Counted from the stretch's first letter, positions 1 to 5,899 are shown. The stretch is DNA of 15,147 nt from Ktedonobacterales bacterium (GCA_025450405.1 JANWHL010000193.1:1-15147); one strand, 5' to 3'. Translations and numbers: made by a program. The notes: a model not told the origin generated them from the sequence alone.

Positions 1-51
1 GACGGCCGGGTCTATCCGCTGTCGGCGCTGCCCGTCGCCGCCCCGGCCTAG
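1..51 (+). CDS. C-terminal tail of an upstream gene (partial, unidentified)
   Basis: Frame 1 reads DGRVYPLSALPVAAPA and ends at TAG (49-51). Only 16 residues are inside the window, so no function can be assigned. It is called coding because the frame is open from the first base, its third positions are GC-rich as in neighbouring genes, and a repeat- and hairpin-rich non-coding region begins right after the stop. Chance readthrough over 48 bases cannot be excluded. Confidence 0.5.
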   Translation, partial: DGRVYPLSALPVAAPA

Positions 52-99
52 CCGCGCGGTCCGAGCGCCGCGCCATCCGTGGCCGCGCCCGCATCGCCA

Positions 100-199
100 G
101 GGTCCTCACCCGCCGACCGCCGCGGGTCCTCACCCCCCGCCCCCACTGGGGGACCCCAGCCCCCTCGCCCCGCGTGGCGAGGGGGAGCCAGAAGGAAGC
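100..199 (+). repeat. GC-rich palindromic repeat, family 1 (copy A)
   Basis: A 12-bp direct repeat GGGTCCTCACCC occurs at 100-111 and 124-135. It is followed by a small hairpin (CCCCC-act-GGGGG, about 141-153) and then a perfect 10-bp stem CCCCCTCGCC/GGCGAGGGGG around a 6-nt loop (about 161-185). The element ends with GGGGAGCCAGAAGGAA. The same tail and an equivalent stem with different bases occur on the minus strand at 4967-5021, inside a gene. The strong hairpin lies about 110 bp after the stop at 49-51 and could also end transcription, although no T-tract follows. Confidence 0.75.
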
Positions 200-220
200 G
201 CACGACGGGGCGAGGGGAGC

Positions 221-268
221 GAATCGTATGGGGGCGGATGCGGAATTGAAGTTCCGCGTCTAATCCTG
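221..268. repeat. Short palindromic repeat, family 2 (copy 1)
   Basis: The core at 240-257 is an 8-bp inverted repeat, GCGGAATT-GA-AGTTCCGC, with one mismatch. It is followed by CGTCTAATCCTG (257-268). The same core and flank recur at 472-500, and the core with a modified flank at 8373-8402. The bases before it (about 221-239) are less similar to the heads of the other copies. Confidence 0.75.
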
Positions 269-334
269 AGCTTCGGGCGCATGGTACGGGCGTGAGCGGT
301 TGAGCGGCAGCGCCAAGGCGGGCGTCCCAGCCAA

Positions 335-382
335 GGGCGGGCGGGGTGGTGCGGCAAGGAGGCGCCCTGAAGAGACGCGGGG
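335..382. repeat. Family 2-related repeat with a different core
   Basis: The 24 bases at 341-364 match 451-474 at 20 of 24 positions; both contain GGGTGGTG followed by GGAGGCG. After the shared head the core differs: GCGCCCTGAAGAGACGCGG replaces the GCGGAATT palindrome. The same alternative core recurs at 12723-12747. The two heads lie exactly 110 bp apart. This looks like a repeat family whose copies share a head and carry exchangeable cores. Confidence 0.6.
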
Positions 383-440
383 AATCGGCGCCGGCGAGCG
401 GGGTAGTTGGGGGCGCGGGCGCCCCAGGCGAGCATCATGG

Positions 441-500
441 CCACAGGCGAGCCGGGTGGTGGGGCGAGGAGGCGGAATTGAAATTCCGCGTCTAATCCTG
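441..500. repeat. Short palindromic repeat, family 2 (copy 2, perfect core)
   Basis: The head at 451-474 is shared with 341-364. The core at 472-489 is a perfect inverted repeat, GCGGAATT-GA-AATTCCGC, followed by CGTCTAATCCTG as in copy 1. Compared with copies 1 and 3, one base change in the right arm (AATTCCGC against AGTTCCGC) makes the palindrome perfect. Confidence 0.8.
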
Positions 501-603
501 CGCGTCGAGTGAGTCGTGGGGGCAGCGGGCGATTTTCGCGGGAATCATACCCGCGGGGCGTCCTGGTTGCCGGGTGCATGCGCATGCTGGTTGCGACCCA
601 CTG

Positions 604-720
604 TCTTCGTCTCCGCGTCTCTCTCCGCGTCTCTCGGCGGTTACTTTCTCCGTCCCTCTGTGTTCTCTGTGGTTTCTCCGTCTTCCCTCCGCGTCTCTCG
701 GCGTCCTCGGCGGTTAGTTC
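604..720. repeat. CACAGAG-type dispersed repeat, family 3 (copy 1)
   Basis: About 117 bp is built from variants of a short unit. On the minus strand it reads AACCGCCGAGGACGCCGAG, then AAACCACAGAGAACACAGAGG, then TAACCGCCGAGAGACGCGGAG. Related blocks lie at 8169-8285 and 14528-14752. The pyrimidine-rich plus strand has no credible reading frame. Repeats of this look (AACCACAGAG...CACAGAGG) are familiar to me from intergenic regions of several bacterial phyla, but I could not search for them. Confidence 0.75.
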
Positions 721-758
721 TTCTCTTCTCCCGCCTCCGCCCCGATGGCTAGGCCGCG

Positions 759-787
759 TTGCGTGGCCAGTGCGCGCGCGTTATAGT
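759..787 (+). promoter_or_regulatory. Candidate sigma70-type promoter for the glycosyltransferase gene
   Basis: TTGCGT (759-764) is separated by exactly 17 bp from TATAGT (782-787). The -10 matches the consensus at five of six positions and the -35 at three of six, in a region otherwise above 65% GC. Transcription would start near 794, giving a leader of about 105 nt before the ATG at 900. Confidence 0.5.
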
Positions 788-899
788 CCAGTGGGTGCCG
801 CGCCGGCCATGTCGTGTTGGATCGTGCTCGTTTGCGATCGCACTCGAGGTCGTGGTTGCGCATCCGGACGTCACATTTCGGACAGGGAGTCGCCGGCCT

Positions 900-1733
900 A
901 TGAAAACCCTGATCATCATCCCCACCTATAATGAGCGCGAGAACTTGGAGCCGCTGGTGACCGATATCCTCTCGGCGGCGCCCGACGTGGACCTGCTGGT
1001 GATCGACGACAACTCCCCCGACGGCACCGGCGCGCTCGCCGACAGCCTGCGCCAGCGTGAGCCGCGCGTGAACGTCCTCCATCGCACGGGCAAGCTGGGC
1101 CTGGGTACCGCCTATCTCCGCGGCTTCGAATATGCCCGCGACCATGGCTATGACCTGGTCTTTGAGATGGACGCCGACTTCTCCCACGATCCCAAATACC
1201 TGCCGGAGTTCCTGGCGGCCGCGCACGACCCCAATGGCGCCGATCTGGTGATCGGCTCGCGCTATATCCCTGGCGGCGGCACGCCCAGCTGGTCGCCCAT
1301 CCGGCGCTTCATCAGTGGCGGGGGCAATGTCTTCGCCCGCACTGTCCTGGGCATCCCCATCCACGACTGCACCAGCGGCTATCGCTGCTACAAGACCGCC
1401 GCGCTCGACACGCTGAACCTGGCGGCCGTGCGTTCGCAAGGCTACGCCTTCCAGGTGGAGATGGCGTACGCCATGTGGCGCGGCGGCTATCGCATCCGTG
1501 AGGTGCCGATCCAGTTCATCGACCGGCGGGTGGGCAAGTCGAAGATGTCGCGGGCGATCTTCATCGAAGCGTTCCGCTGGGTGCTCGCGACCCGCCTGAA
1601 TGGGTCGCCCGTGGTGCGCGAAGCCGAGGTGGCGGCCCGCGCGCGCGCCGCTGTTCCCGACACCACGGAGGACACCAGCGCTGGCCCAGTCCCCAACGCG
1701 GATGGCGCGGCCAATAGCCAGGCCGCGTTGTAA
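900..1733 (+). CDS. Polyprenol monophosphomannose synthase (DPM1-like GT2 glycosyltransferase)
   Basis: This 277-residue protein is a family 2 glycosyltransferase of the dolichol-phosphate mannose synthase type. The family transfers a sugar, usually mannose from GDP-mannose, to a polyprenyl phosphate on the cytoplasmic face of the membrane. Visible motifs in order are IIPTYNERENL at the N-terminus, DDNSPDGTG, the metal-binding DAD in MDADFSHDP, VIGSRYIPGG, SGGGNVFAR, DCTSGYRCY and FIDRRVGKSKMS. There is no C-terminal membrane domain, so it resembles the soluble catalytic form; the last 35 or so residues are an Ala/Thr-rich tail. The ATG at 900 is chosen because AGGGAG lies 10 bases upstream and family homology starts at MKTLIIIPTYN; the frame stays open further upstream but is not conserved-looking there. 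It stands alone behind its own promoter. The sugar donor is inferred from the family. Confidence 0.92.
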   Translation: MKTLIIIPTYNERENLEPLVTDILSAAPDVDLLVIDDNSPDGTGALADSLRQREPRVNVLHRTGKLGLGTAYLRGFEYARDHGYDLVFEMDADFSHDPKYLPEFLAAAHDPNGADLVIGSRYIPGGGTPSWSPIRRFISGGGNVFARTVLGIPIHDCTSGYRCYKTAALDTLNLAAVRSQGYAFQVEMAYAMWRGGYRIREVPIQFIDRRVGKSKMSRAIFIEAFRWVLATRLNGSPVVREAEVAARARAAVPDTTEDTSAGPVPNADGAANSQAAL

Positions 1734-1742
1734 GAACGTGCC

Positions 1743-1760
1743 AGCCTAGGGGCTTGTTTC
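1743..1760 (+). terminator. Weak candidate terminator after the glycosyltransferase
   Basis: AGCC-TAGG-GGCT (1743-1754) is followed directly by TGTTTC. The stem is only 4 bp, so this is a marginal intrinsic terminator. Its position 10 bp after the stop is the main reason to list it. Confidence 0.25.
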
Positions 1761-1803
1761 AGATCTCCCCGCGAGTGGCCGGCTGGCGAGCGGCGGCCGA
1801 GGG

Positions 1804-1840
1804 CGCGTGGGGTGGTGTGGAGCCGATGCGCCGCGCGCCC
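1804..1840. repeat. Partial family 2 repeat head
   Basis: The segment contains GGGTGGTGTGGAGCCGATGCG, close to the head GGGTGGTGGGG...GCG found at 451-474 and 8355-8375. It is followed by a GCGC-rich stretch instead of the GCGGAATT core. It is read as a degenerate or variant member and could be chance similarity. Confidence 0.35.
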
Positions 1841-1924
1841 ACATCACGCTCACCCTCCATGCCCCGCGATATCCCCATTTCGCGCCATCCCACGCCTTCT
1901 TGTGGGTGAGCAATCCTGCGGCCA

Positions 1925-1953
1925 TTGACATTCTGGTACAAATGTTCTATGCT
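1925..1953 (+). promoter_or_regulatory. Strong sigma70-type promoter
   Basis: A perfect TTGACA (1925-1930) is separated by 17 bp from TATGCT (1948-1953, four of six consensus matches). The segment from 1920 to 1960 is distinctly AT-richer than its surroundings. The predicted start near 1960 leaves a leader of about 105 nt before the ATG at 2065, similar in length to that of the preceding gene. Confidence 0.7.
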
Positions 1954-2064
1954 GTCAAGAAAGGCCCACCGGTCCGCAAGGGCAGGCGCCCGCGGCGCTC
2001 GGGGGTATGTGGATGTGTGGGGCTGAGGCGGATGGGCAATTCGGGTGGTACGAGGAGGCATGCG

Positions 2065-2766
2065 ATGGCCGATCAGGGGCAAACACAGCCGTATTCGCCG
2101 GCGAGGCCGGCTGTTCCGGCGCCGCCGGCCAGGTCGCCCGTGCCGGCGGCCAACACGGCATCCAGTGCGGCAACCAGTGCGGCAACCAGTGCGGCGTCCA
2201 GCGCCACGCCGGGCGGTGGCTCGGTGTCGGGCGGCGGGTCCGTGCGCGACCCACACCGGTCCACTGGCGACCAGCGGCCGATCGCCGCGGCCGACGTGCT
2301 GACGATCCCGGATCCCTGGGATGACACGGCGCCCAGCGCCGATGCCTGGACGGCCAGCGCGGCGGTGTCTGGCGCGGCGGTGTCTGGCCGGCCCGGAGCC
2401 GATCCCGCCGCGCTGGGGACGTTCGTGGGCGCCCGGCACGCGGGGTATGCCGGTGGCGCGAGCCCGGAGGCCCACATGCGTGTGCGGGCGCGCCAGCAAA
2501 TCCGCGAGTTCCTGCGCGCGGTGCCGCGCCGCGAGGAGCATGCCACGCTGGCCCTCATCCGGCCCGATGGCACCCTGCGCCTGCTGACGCGCGCGCAGCT
2601 CTCGGCGGCCATCGACCATCTGCGTCCGCGCCAACGGCAGATCATGCGCCTGGCCATCGAGGAGCGCTGGCCCCGCCAGCGCGTGTGCGAGTACCTGCGT
2701 CACATCAGCCTGAAGACCTTCGAGCGTGACCAGGTTGAGGCGCTCGATCTGCTGGCCCTCCTGTAA
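2065..2766 (+). CDS. Sigma-70 region 4-like helix-turn-helix protein with low-complexity N-terminus
   Basis: The protein is 233 residues. Residues 1 to about 125 are Ala/Ser/Pro/Gly-rich and contain short amino-acid repeats (SAATSAATSAAS; AVSGAAVSG) that reflect DNA-level tandem repeats. Residues about 135-175 form a charged helical segment with REFLRAVPRREEHATLALIRPDGTLRLL. Residues about 176-233 (AIDHLRPRQRQIMRLAIEER, then a second helix and SLKTFERDQVEALDLL) resemble region 4 of sigma-70 factors, the helix-turn-helix that reads -35 elements. Region 2 is absent, so it is not a complete sigma factor; a transcriptional regulator or polymerase-associated protein is more likely. The ATG at 2065 follows GAGGAGG by 6-7 bases, while upstream in-frame codons read through the promoter and a basic, unconserved-looking stretch. 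A hairpin follows the stop. The DNA target is unknown. Confidence 0.7.
   Translation: MADQGQTQPYSPARPAVPAPPARSPVPAANTASSAATSAATSAASSATPGGGSVSGGGSVRDPHRSTGDQRPIAAADVLTIPDPWDDTAPSADAWTASAAVSGAAVSGRPGADPAALGTFVGARHAGYAGGASPEAHMRVRARQQIREFLRAVPRREEHATLALIRPDGTLRLLTRAQLSAAIDHLRPRQRQIMRLAIEERWPRQRVCEYLRHISLKTFERDQVEALDLLALL
2162..2197 (+). repeat. 12-bp tandem repeat inside the coding region
   Basis: CCAGTGCGGCAA is repeated three times in a row, the third copy ending GT in place of AA. Because 12 is a multiple of three, copy-number change would alter only the length of the Ala/Ser/Thr linker. Confidence 0.8.
2357..2386 (+). repeat. Perfect 15-bp tandem duplication inside the coding region
   Basis: GCGCGGCGGTGTCTG occurs twice back to back (2357-2371 and 2372-2386), giving AVSGAAVSG in the protein. 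It is in frame and lies in the linker ahead of the conserved C-terminal part. The two copies are identical, which suggests a recent slippage event. Confidence 0.8.
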
Positions 2767-2778
2767 AACCGCGTCCAT

Positions 2779-2810
2779 GAAACCGCGTCGGGTGGATGGA
2801 TCGCGGTTTC
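2779..2810 (+). terminator. Candidate terminator hairpin after the sigma-like gene
   Basis: GAAACCGCG (2779-2787) pairs perfectly with CGCGGTTTC (2802-2810) around a 14-nt loop, starting 13 bp after the stop. A second copy of the left arm, AAAACCGCG (2765-2773), overlaps the stop codon and could pair with the same right arm. No T-tract follows, so termination is probable but not certain. Confidence 0.5.
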
Positions 2811-3410
2811 CAGGCGACGGGTCTCCCCCAGAGACCCTCCACCGCTTCCGGTGCGCCCACGCCGGGTGGATGTCGCGATCGAAAACCCTATGGGACGTCC
2901 ATTTGGACGCCCCGTTCGCATTCACCGAAGCGTGAGCGGGCGGGTGGTGGGTCGCGCAACGGCAGGTGGGACGGTGGTCAGGCACCGCGAATACCACCAC
3001 TTCCTCCACCTGATCGCAACCAGATCTCCTCCCCGTACCGTTTCATCCTGTATCTCTATGTGTTTCAATATCTGTGACGGACTTCGATCACCACTCCCCC
3101 CAGACCCCCAGTCCGCACCCAGCGGACTCCCGCGCCCGTGATCGCGCGTCATGCCCCGCCCGCTCCCTATTCCCCCACTTGCTCCAGCGCCCACCGCGTG
3201 CTAGAGTCGCGTGGGTAGTCGCGTGGGCCGTTGTGTGGGACGGAATCCCTGGCGACCCACTCCGCGCCTGTGCCGCGCCCGTGATATGCCCGGAAAATGT
3301 CCGTGGCGCATCCGGCTGAGTGTACACAGGGGTAGGGGGGTAGTGACGTGAGATGCGCTCGCGCGTCTAGTTAATCAAATCGCCAGCGCTATGGTCGAGC
3401 TGATCCGGGC
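2811..3410. other. Gene-free interval before the response regulator
   Basis: No reading frame here on either strand has a convincing start, Shine-Dalgarno site or family motif, and base composition drops locally (about 3000-3080), unlike coding DNA in this genome. Small structures seen are a hairpin CGTCCA-TT-TGGACG flanked by GGG/CCC (2892-2913), a GTGTACAC palindrome (3320-3327), and a run of near-repeats GTCGCGTGGG (about 3204-3228). No RNA gene was recognised. Confidence 0.5.
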
Positions 3411-3440
3411 TGAGCATTGCCGAGCATTGCCGAGCATTGA
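3411..3440 (+). promoter_or_regulatory. Three 10-bp direct repeats, candidate operator 1
   Basis: TGAGCATTGC, CGAGCATTGC and CGAGCATTGA follow one another without spacing, about 108-137 bp upstream of the response-regulator start. OmpR/PhoB-family regulators bind tandem direct half-sites with a period of 10-11 bp on one face of the helix, so this is a plausible autoregulatory site. That use is inferred from spacing only. Confidence 0.5.
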
Positions 3441-3466
3441 TCGGGTCGCTTCCGGCGCGAACGGTG

Positions 3467-3496
3467 ACCTGGGGAGACCTGAGGGGACATGGGGAG
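3467..3496 (+). promoter_or_regulatory. Three 10-bp direct repeats, candidate operator 2
   Basis: ACCTGGGGAG, ACCTGAGGGG and ACATGGGGAG form a second 10-bp-phased triplet with a different sequence from the one at 3411-3440. The two arrays start 56 bp apart. A perfect palindrome GTGATCAC follows at 3501-3508. The sequence is purine-rich, so chance periodicity is possible. Confidence 0.35.
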
Positions 3497-3547
3497 AGAC
3501 GTGATCACCATGCGTGAGCACCACGCGGGACGGGGAGAGGTGTTGTC

Positions 3548-4252
3548 GTGAAGATTCTGGTTGCCGACGATGATCGTGATTTGGTGGACTTGCTGACCTT
3601 CTGGCTCCGCGGCCACGGCTATGAGATCCTGCGCGCCTATGACGGCGAGCAGGCCATTGCCCGTTGGCGCGATGGCAAGCCGGACCTGGTCATCCTGGAC
3701 GTGGAGATGCCGCGGGTGGACGGCTTCGAAGTCTGCCGCCGCATGTCCGGCGAGTCGACCGCTCTGGTCATGTTCCTGACCTGTCGCGAGCGCGAGCGCG
3801 ACGAAGTGCGTGCCCTGGAGCTGGGCGCGGATGACTATCTGCGCAAGCCCTTCAGCCCGGCCCAACTGCTCGCGCGCCTGCGGGCGCTCACCCGCCGCGC
3901 GCGCACCACACCCAGCGTGAGCGGCGCCACCACCATCACGGTCGGCCCGATCACCCTGGACTCGATGCGCCATGAGGTCACTCGGAACGGCATCAAGGTC
4001 CGCCTGACGCCCATCGAGAGCCGGCTGCTCCACCTGCTGTTGACCCACAGCGGCCAGGTGCTCACCACCGACCTGATCGTCGAGCGCGTCTGGGGCTACG
4101 ATGGCACCGGCGATACCGGTCTCGTCAAGACGCACATCCGCCATCTGCGCCAGAAGGTCGAGCCTGAGCCCAACACCCCGCAATTCATCGTCACCATCCC
4201 GGGTGTCGGCTACACGTTCATGGCTCAGGTACCCGTCGGGGCCACCGTCTGA
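3548..4252 (+). CDS. OmpR/PhoB-family response regulator (orphan)
   Basis: The protein is 234 residues. Residues 1-115 are a receiver domain: acidic cluster D7-D9, phosphoacceptor D51 in LVILDVEMPRVDGF, T78, and K100 in the YLRKPF signature. Residues about 127-229 are a winged-helix Trans_reg_C domain (RLTPIESRLLHLLL, VWGYDGTGDTGLVKTHIRHLRQK, PGVGYTFMA). All receiver residues needed for phosphorylation are present, so it should be a phosphorelay transcription factor. The GTG start is 7 bases after GGAGAGG and matches the family start MKILVADDD; no in-frame start upstream is better. No histidine kinase is adjacent: the next gene is on the opposite strand and a hairpin lies between. The phased direct repeats upstream suggest autoregulation. 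The signal and regulon cannot be told from sequence. Confidence 0.95.
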   Translation: MKILVADDDRDLVDLLTFWLRGHGYEILRAYDGEQAIARWRDGKPDLVILDVEMPRVDGFEVCRRMSGESTALVMFLTCRERERDEVRALELGADDYLRKPFSPAQLLARLRALTRRARTTPSVSGATTITVGPITLDSMRHEVTRNGIKVRLTPIESRLLHLLLTHSGQVLTTDLIVERVWGYDGTGDTGLVKTHIRHLRQKVEPEPNTPQFIVTIPGVGYTFMAQVPVGATV

Positions 4253-4334
4253 TCCGGTCTCCGACCATTGGCCGCTCGCGGCGCGGCGCGCGGACGTGTG
4301 GCCCCCGCGGGCTCCGGGACCGCCGACACCTGGG

Positions 4335-4431
4335 AAGCTATCATTCGGGACGCGATAGATGCTGTCGCCCCGATCGCACGGACCCCGCCCCACCTGGCGC
4401 GGGGTCCCTACGCGTCCGCGCTAGATAGCTT
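4335..4431. terminator. Nested inverted repeats between convergent genes (bidirectional terminator)
   Basis: An outer perfect pair, AAGCTATC (4335-4342) and GATAGCTT (4424-4431), encloses an inner 9-bp hairpin GGACCCCGC/GCGGGGTCC (4380-4388 and 4399-4407) with a 10-nt loop. The structure sits between the ends of the response regulator (4252) and the minus-strand gene (4444). There is no T-tract, but position and strength suggest it stops transcription from both sides. Confidence 0.55.
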
Positions 4432-4443
4432 CGCCCCGCCAGG

Positions 4444-5583
4444 CTAGAGCCCACGGGGTGTGCGGTCGCTGGAGCGCTCCATCTCCCCAAGCGCCCGCTC
4501 CAGCTCCACGCGATCCGCCAGCACTGGGAAGATCGCCATCCCCGAGGCCAGGCGCAGCCGCGACATCGCCGCCGTATCGTCGGGGTCCCGCATGGCGACG
4601 GTCAGGATGCCGCGCTCGCGGCCAATTGGCACGGCGCCGAGCTCGCGCGCCAACTCCGGGCTGATCATCCCGAGGCACGCGTCAGATTGCTGGGACAGCG
4701 CCAGCATATACGGCACCCCGAGCCCGTCGGCTCGGCAGCGCAACGCGCGGCTCTGGGCGCCGTCATCTCTCTGTACCTGGCGCGCCAGGTCCGACAGGAA
4801 TCCGGCCCACTCCCGCCAACCCACACTGTCGGCCATGCGCTCCGGTGCGCGTATCGTCGCGCCGCGCTGCCCGTCGCCTTCCAGATCATCACTCCCGCCC
4901 GCTGCGGCGCACGGGTGCGTGCCCTCTGGCTTCGCCGCCCCCGTGGCACGAGGCGCTGGAATGATGGTTCCTTCTGGCTCCCCTCCCCGCCGCGACGGGG
5001 AGGGGCTGGGGGAGCGGCCCCCGGCCTGGAGGCACTCCATCCCCACCCCCGGCCGATCGGGTTCGCCCACCACCGCCGACACCAGCATCACTGGCGCGCA
5101 GGCCGCCCGCACCAACGCGCTGGCTGCCTCGGACACCGCGCTCAGCTCGCGCACCGGCTCCCGTGTCGCGTACCCGAGCGACAGCTCGATGGGCTCGTCC
5201 GCGGCGATGGGTGAATAGCCGGCGTCCGGCCGCTCCAGGAGCTGGGTCAGGCGCCGGCGGACCGACTGGACACCGGCAGCGTCCGCGCTGGGCAGCACCA
5301 CACCAATGGCGCGCCCCGTCTCCACCTCCACGGGGTCCGCGCTCCGCACAACGGTCCGTACCCGGCGCGCGACCTCGTCGAGCCGCTCGGACAGCGTGAG
5401 CGCGGCCGGTGGCCGCTGGTGCGATCGTCCACGCCCTGGCACGTCGAGCGCGCGGAGCACGAGGACCGAGCACCCCTCACCCTCACGCAGGAAATTCGCG
5501 ACAAGGGAGCACAGGCGCTGGTCGAGCGCCACGTCGCCGGAGACAGGAAATGGTGTGGGGACATTCGCGCGCTGCCGTTCCAT
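4444..5583 (-). CDS. Degenerate GGDEF-like domain fused to a GspE/MshE N-terminal-like domain
   Basis: The protein is 379 residues. Residues about 17-168 have the pattern of a GGDEF (diguanylate cyclase) fold: D21 region, LSERLDEVARRVRTVVRSADPVEV, a hydrophobic strand AIGVVLP, and LSLGYA. The active-site GGDEF is replaced by TGRAI (89-93), so cyclase activity is unlikely. The RxxD inhibitory-site motif (R80-SA-D83) is kept five residues ahead, as in true GGDEF proteins, so it may bind c-di-GMP. Residues about 280-368 (GVPYMLALSQQS, MISPELARELGAVPIGRERG, LTVAMRDPDD, FPVLADRVELERAL) resemble the T2SSE_N domain of type II secretion and pilus ATPases. No ATPase domain follows. Residues about 180-250 are a linker containing an in-frame palindromic repeat. 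The start at 5583 follows GGGAGG by 7 bases. A signalling or scaffold protein is inferred; both domain calls are by eye. Confidence 0.7.
   Translation of the reverse strand: MERQRANVPTPFPVSGDVALDQRLCSLVANFLREGEGCSVLVLRALDVPGRGRSHQRPPAALTLSERLDEVARRVRTVVRSADPVEVETGRAIGVVLPSADAAGVQSVRRRLTQLLERPDAGYSPIAADEPIELSLGYATREPVRELSAVSEAASALVRAACAPVMLVSAVVGEPDRPGVGMECLQAGGRSPSPSPSRRGGEPEGTIIPAPRATGAAKPEGTHPCAAAGGSDDLEGDGQRGATIRAPERMADSVGWREWAGFLSDLARQVQRDDGAQSRALRCRADGLGVPYMLALSQQSDACLGMISPELARELGAVPIGRERGILTVAMRDPDDTAAMSRLRLASGMAIFPVLADRVELERALGEMERSSDRTPRGL
4967..5021 (-). repeat. GC-rich palindromic repeat, family 1 (copy B), inside a gene
   Basis: On the minus strand this reads through the stem CCCCTCCCCG/CGGGGAGGGG into GGGGAGCCAGAAGGAACC. 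It shares the 16-base tail GGGGAGCCAGAAGGAA with copy A at 100-199. The 10-bp stem is perfect in both copies although its bases differ. It is translated as SPSPSPSRRGGEPEGT (about residues 191-206) in the linker of the host gene, adding no stop or frameshift. Confidence 0.8.
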
Positions 5584-5885
5584 GGCAAGACCTCCCGATC
5601 GCGGCTTCTCCGCGCATCCATGTCGGCCGCGACCTGGCGCCGTCGCCTGTCGCGTCGCGCCCGCCGGTGGGCGCCGAACCATCGCGGGGTGTCGCTGTCT
5701 TGAGGCAGTGTAATCCGCCGGTGTCGCGCGGAAGAACGGGGATGATGGAGAAATGGTTGAGATCTTCCCGCCGGGCACGCCAATCCGGCCACGAGCATGA
5801 CGACTCTGTGGTTGCGCATGTTCTTCCCCCCGCACCCGCACGGTCAAGGGCGCTCCAACCCTGAGGTCTGCCCGAGGTATGCCTG
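5584..5885. other. Divergent intergenic region, no gene recognised
   Basis: This segment lies between the start of the minus-strand GGDEF-like gene and the promoter of the plus-strand peptidase. The minus frame stays open up to 5847 but shows no conserved sequence upstream of the preferred start at 5583. I found no convincing promoter for the minus-strand gene. CTCTGTGGTT at 5804-5813 resembles a single unit of the family 3 repeat and may be a remnant or chance. Confidence 0.5.
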
Positions 5886-5899
5886 TGGTATGCTACAAT
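5886..5899 (+). promoter_or_regulatory. Extended -10 promoter for the S9 peptidase
   Basis: TGGTATGCTACAATG holds two overlapping extended -10 elements: TGG-TATGCT (5886-5894) and TGC-TACAAT (5891-5899, five of six matches to TATAAT). No good -35 is present, which is usual for extended -10 promoters. GGTATGC is also repeated at 5876-5882 and 5887-5893 with an 11-bp period. Transcription would start near 5906, so an upstream in-frame ATG at 5879 is not used. Confidence 0.5.

Noticed and set aside
130..585. Minus-strand frame of 151 codons in the left repeat region
   Set aside because: It consists of translated repeats (RGTSIPH, SLPHHPARP) that recur wherever the repeats occur, so it reflects repeat DNA, not a gene.
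604..720. Possible CRISPR array
   Set aside because: The units are of variable length and sequence with no constant repeat or spacer pattern, and no cas gene is nearby.
1759..3009. Long minus-strand open frame (416 codons) opposite the sigma-like gene
   Set aside because: It is Arg/Gly/Pro/His-rich with no family motif, crosses the promoter and the terminator, and mirrors the real plus-strand gene; long shadow frames are expected at this GC content.
3060..3080. GTTTCAATATCTGTG as a CRISPR-repeat-like fragment
   Set aside because: It occurs once, with no second copy or spacing pattern.
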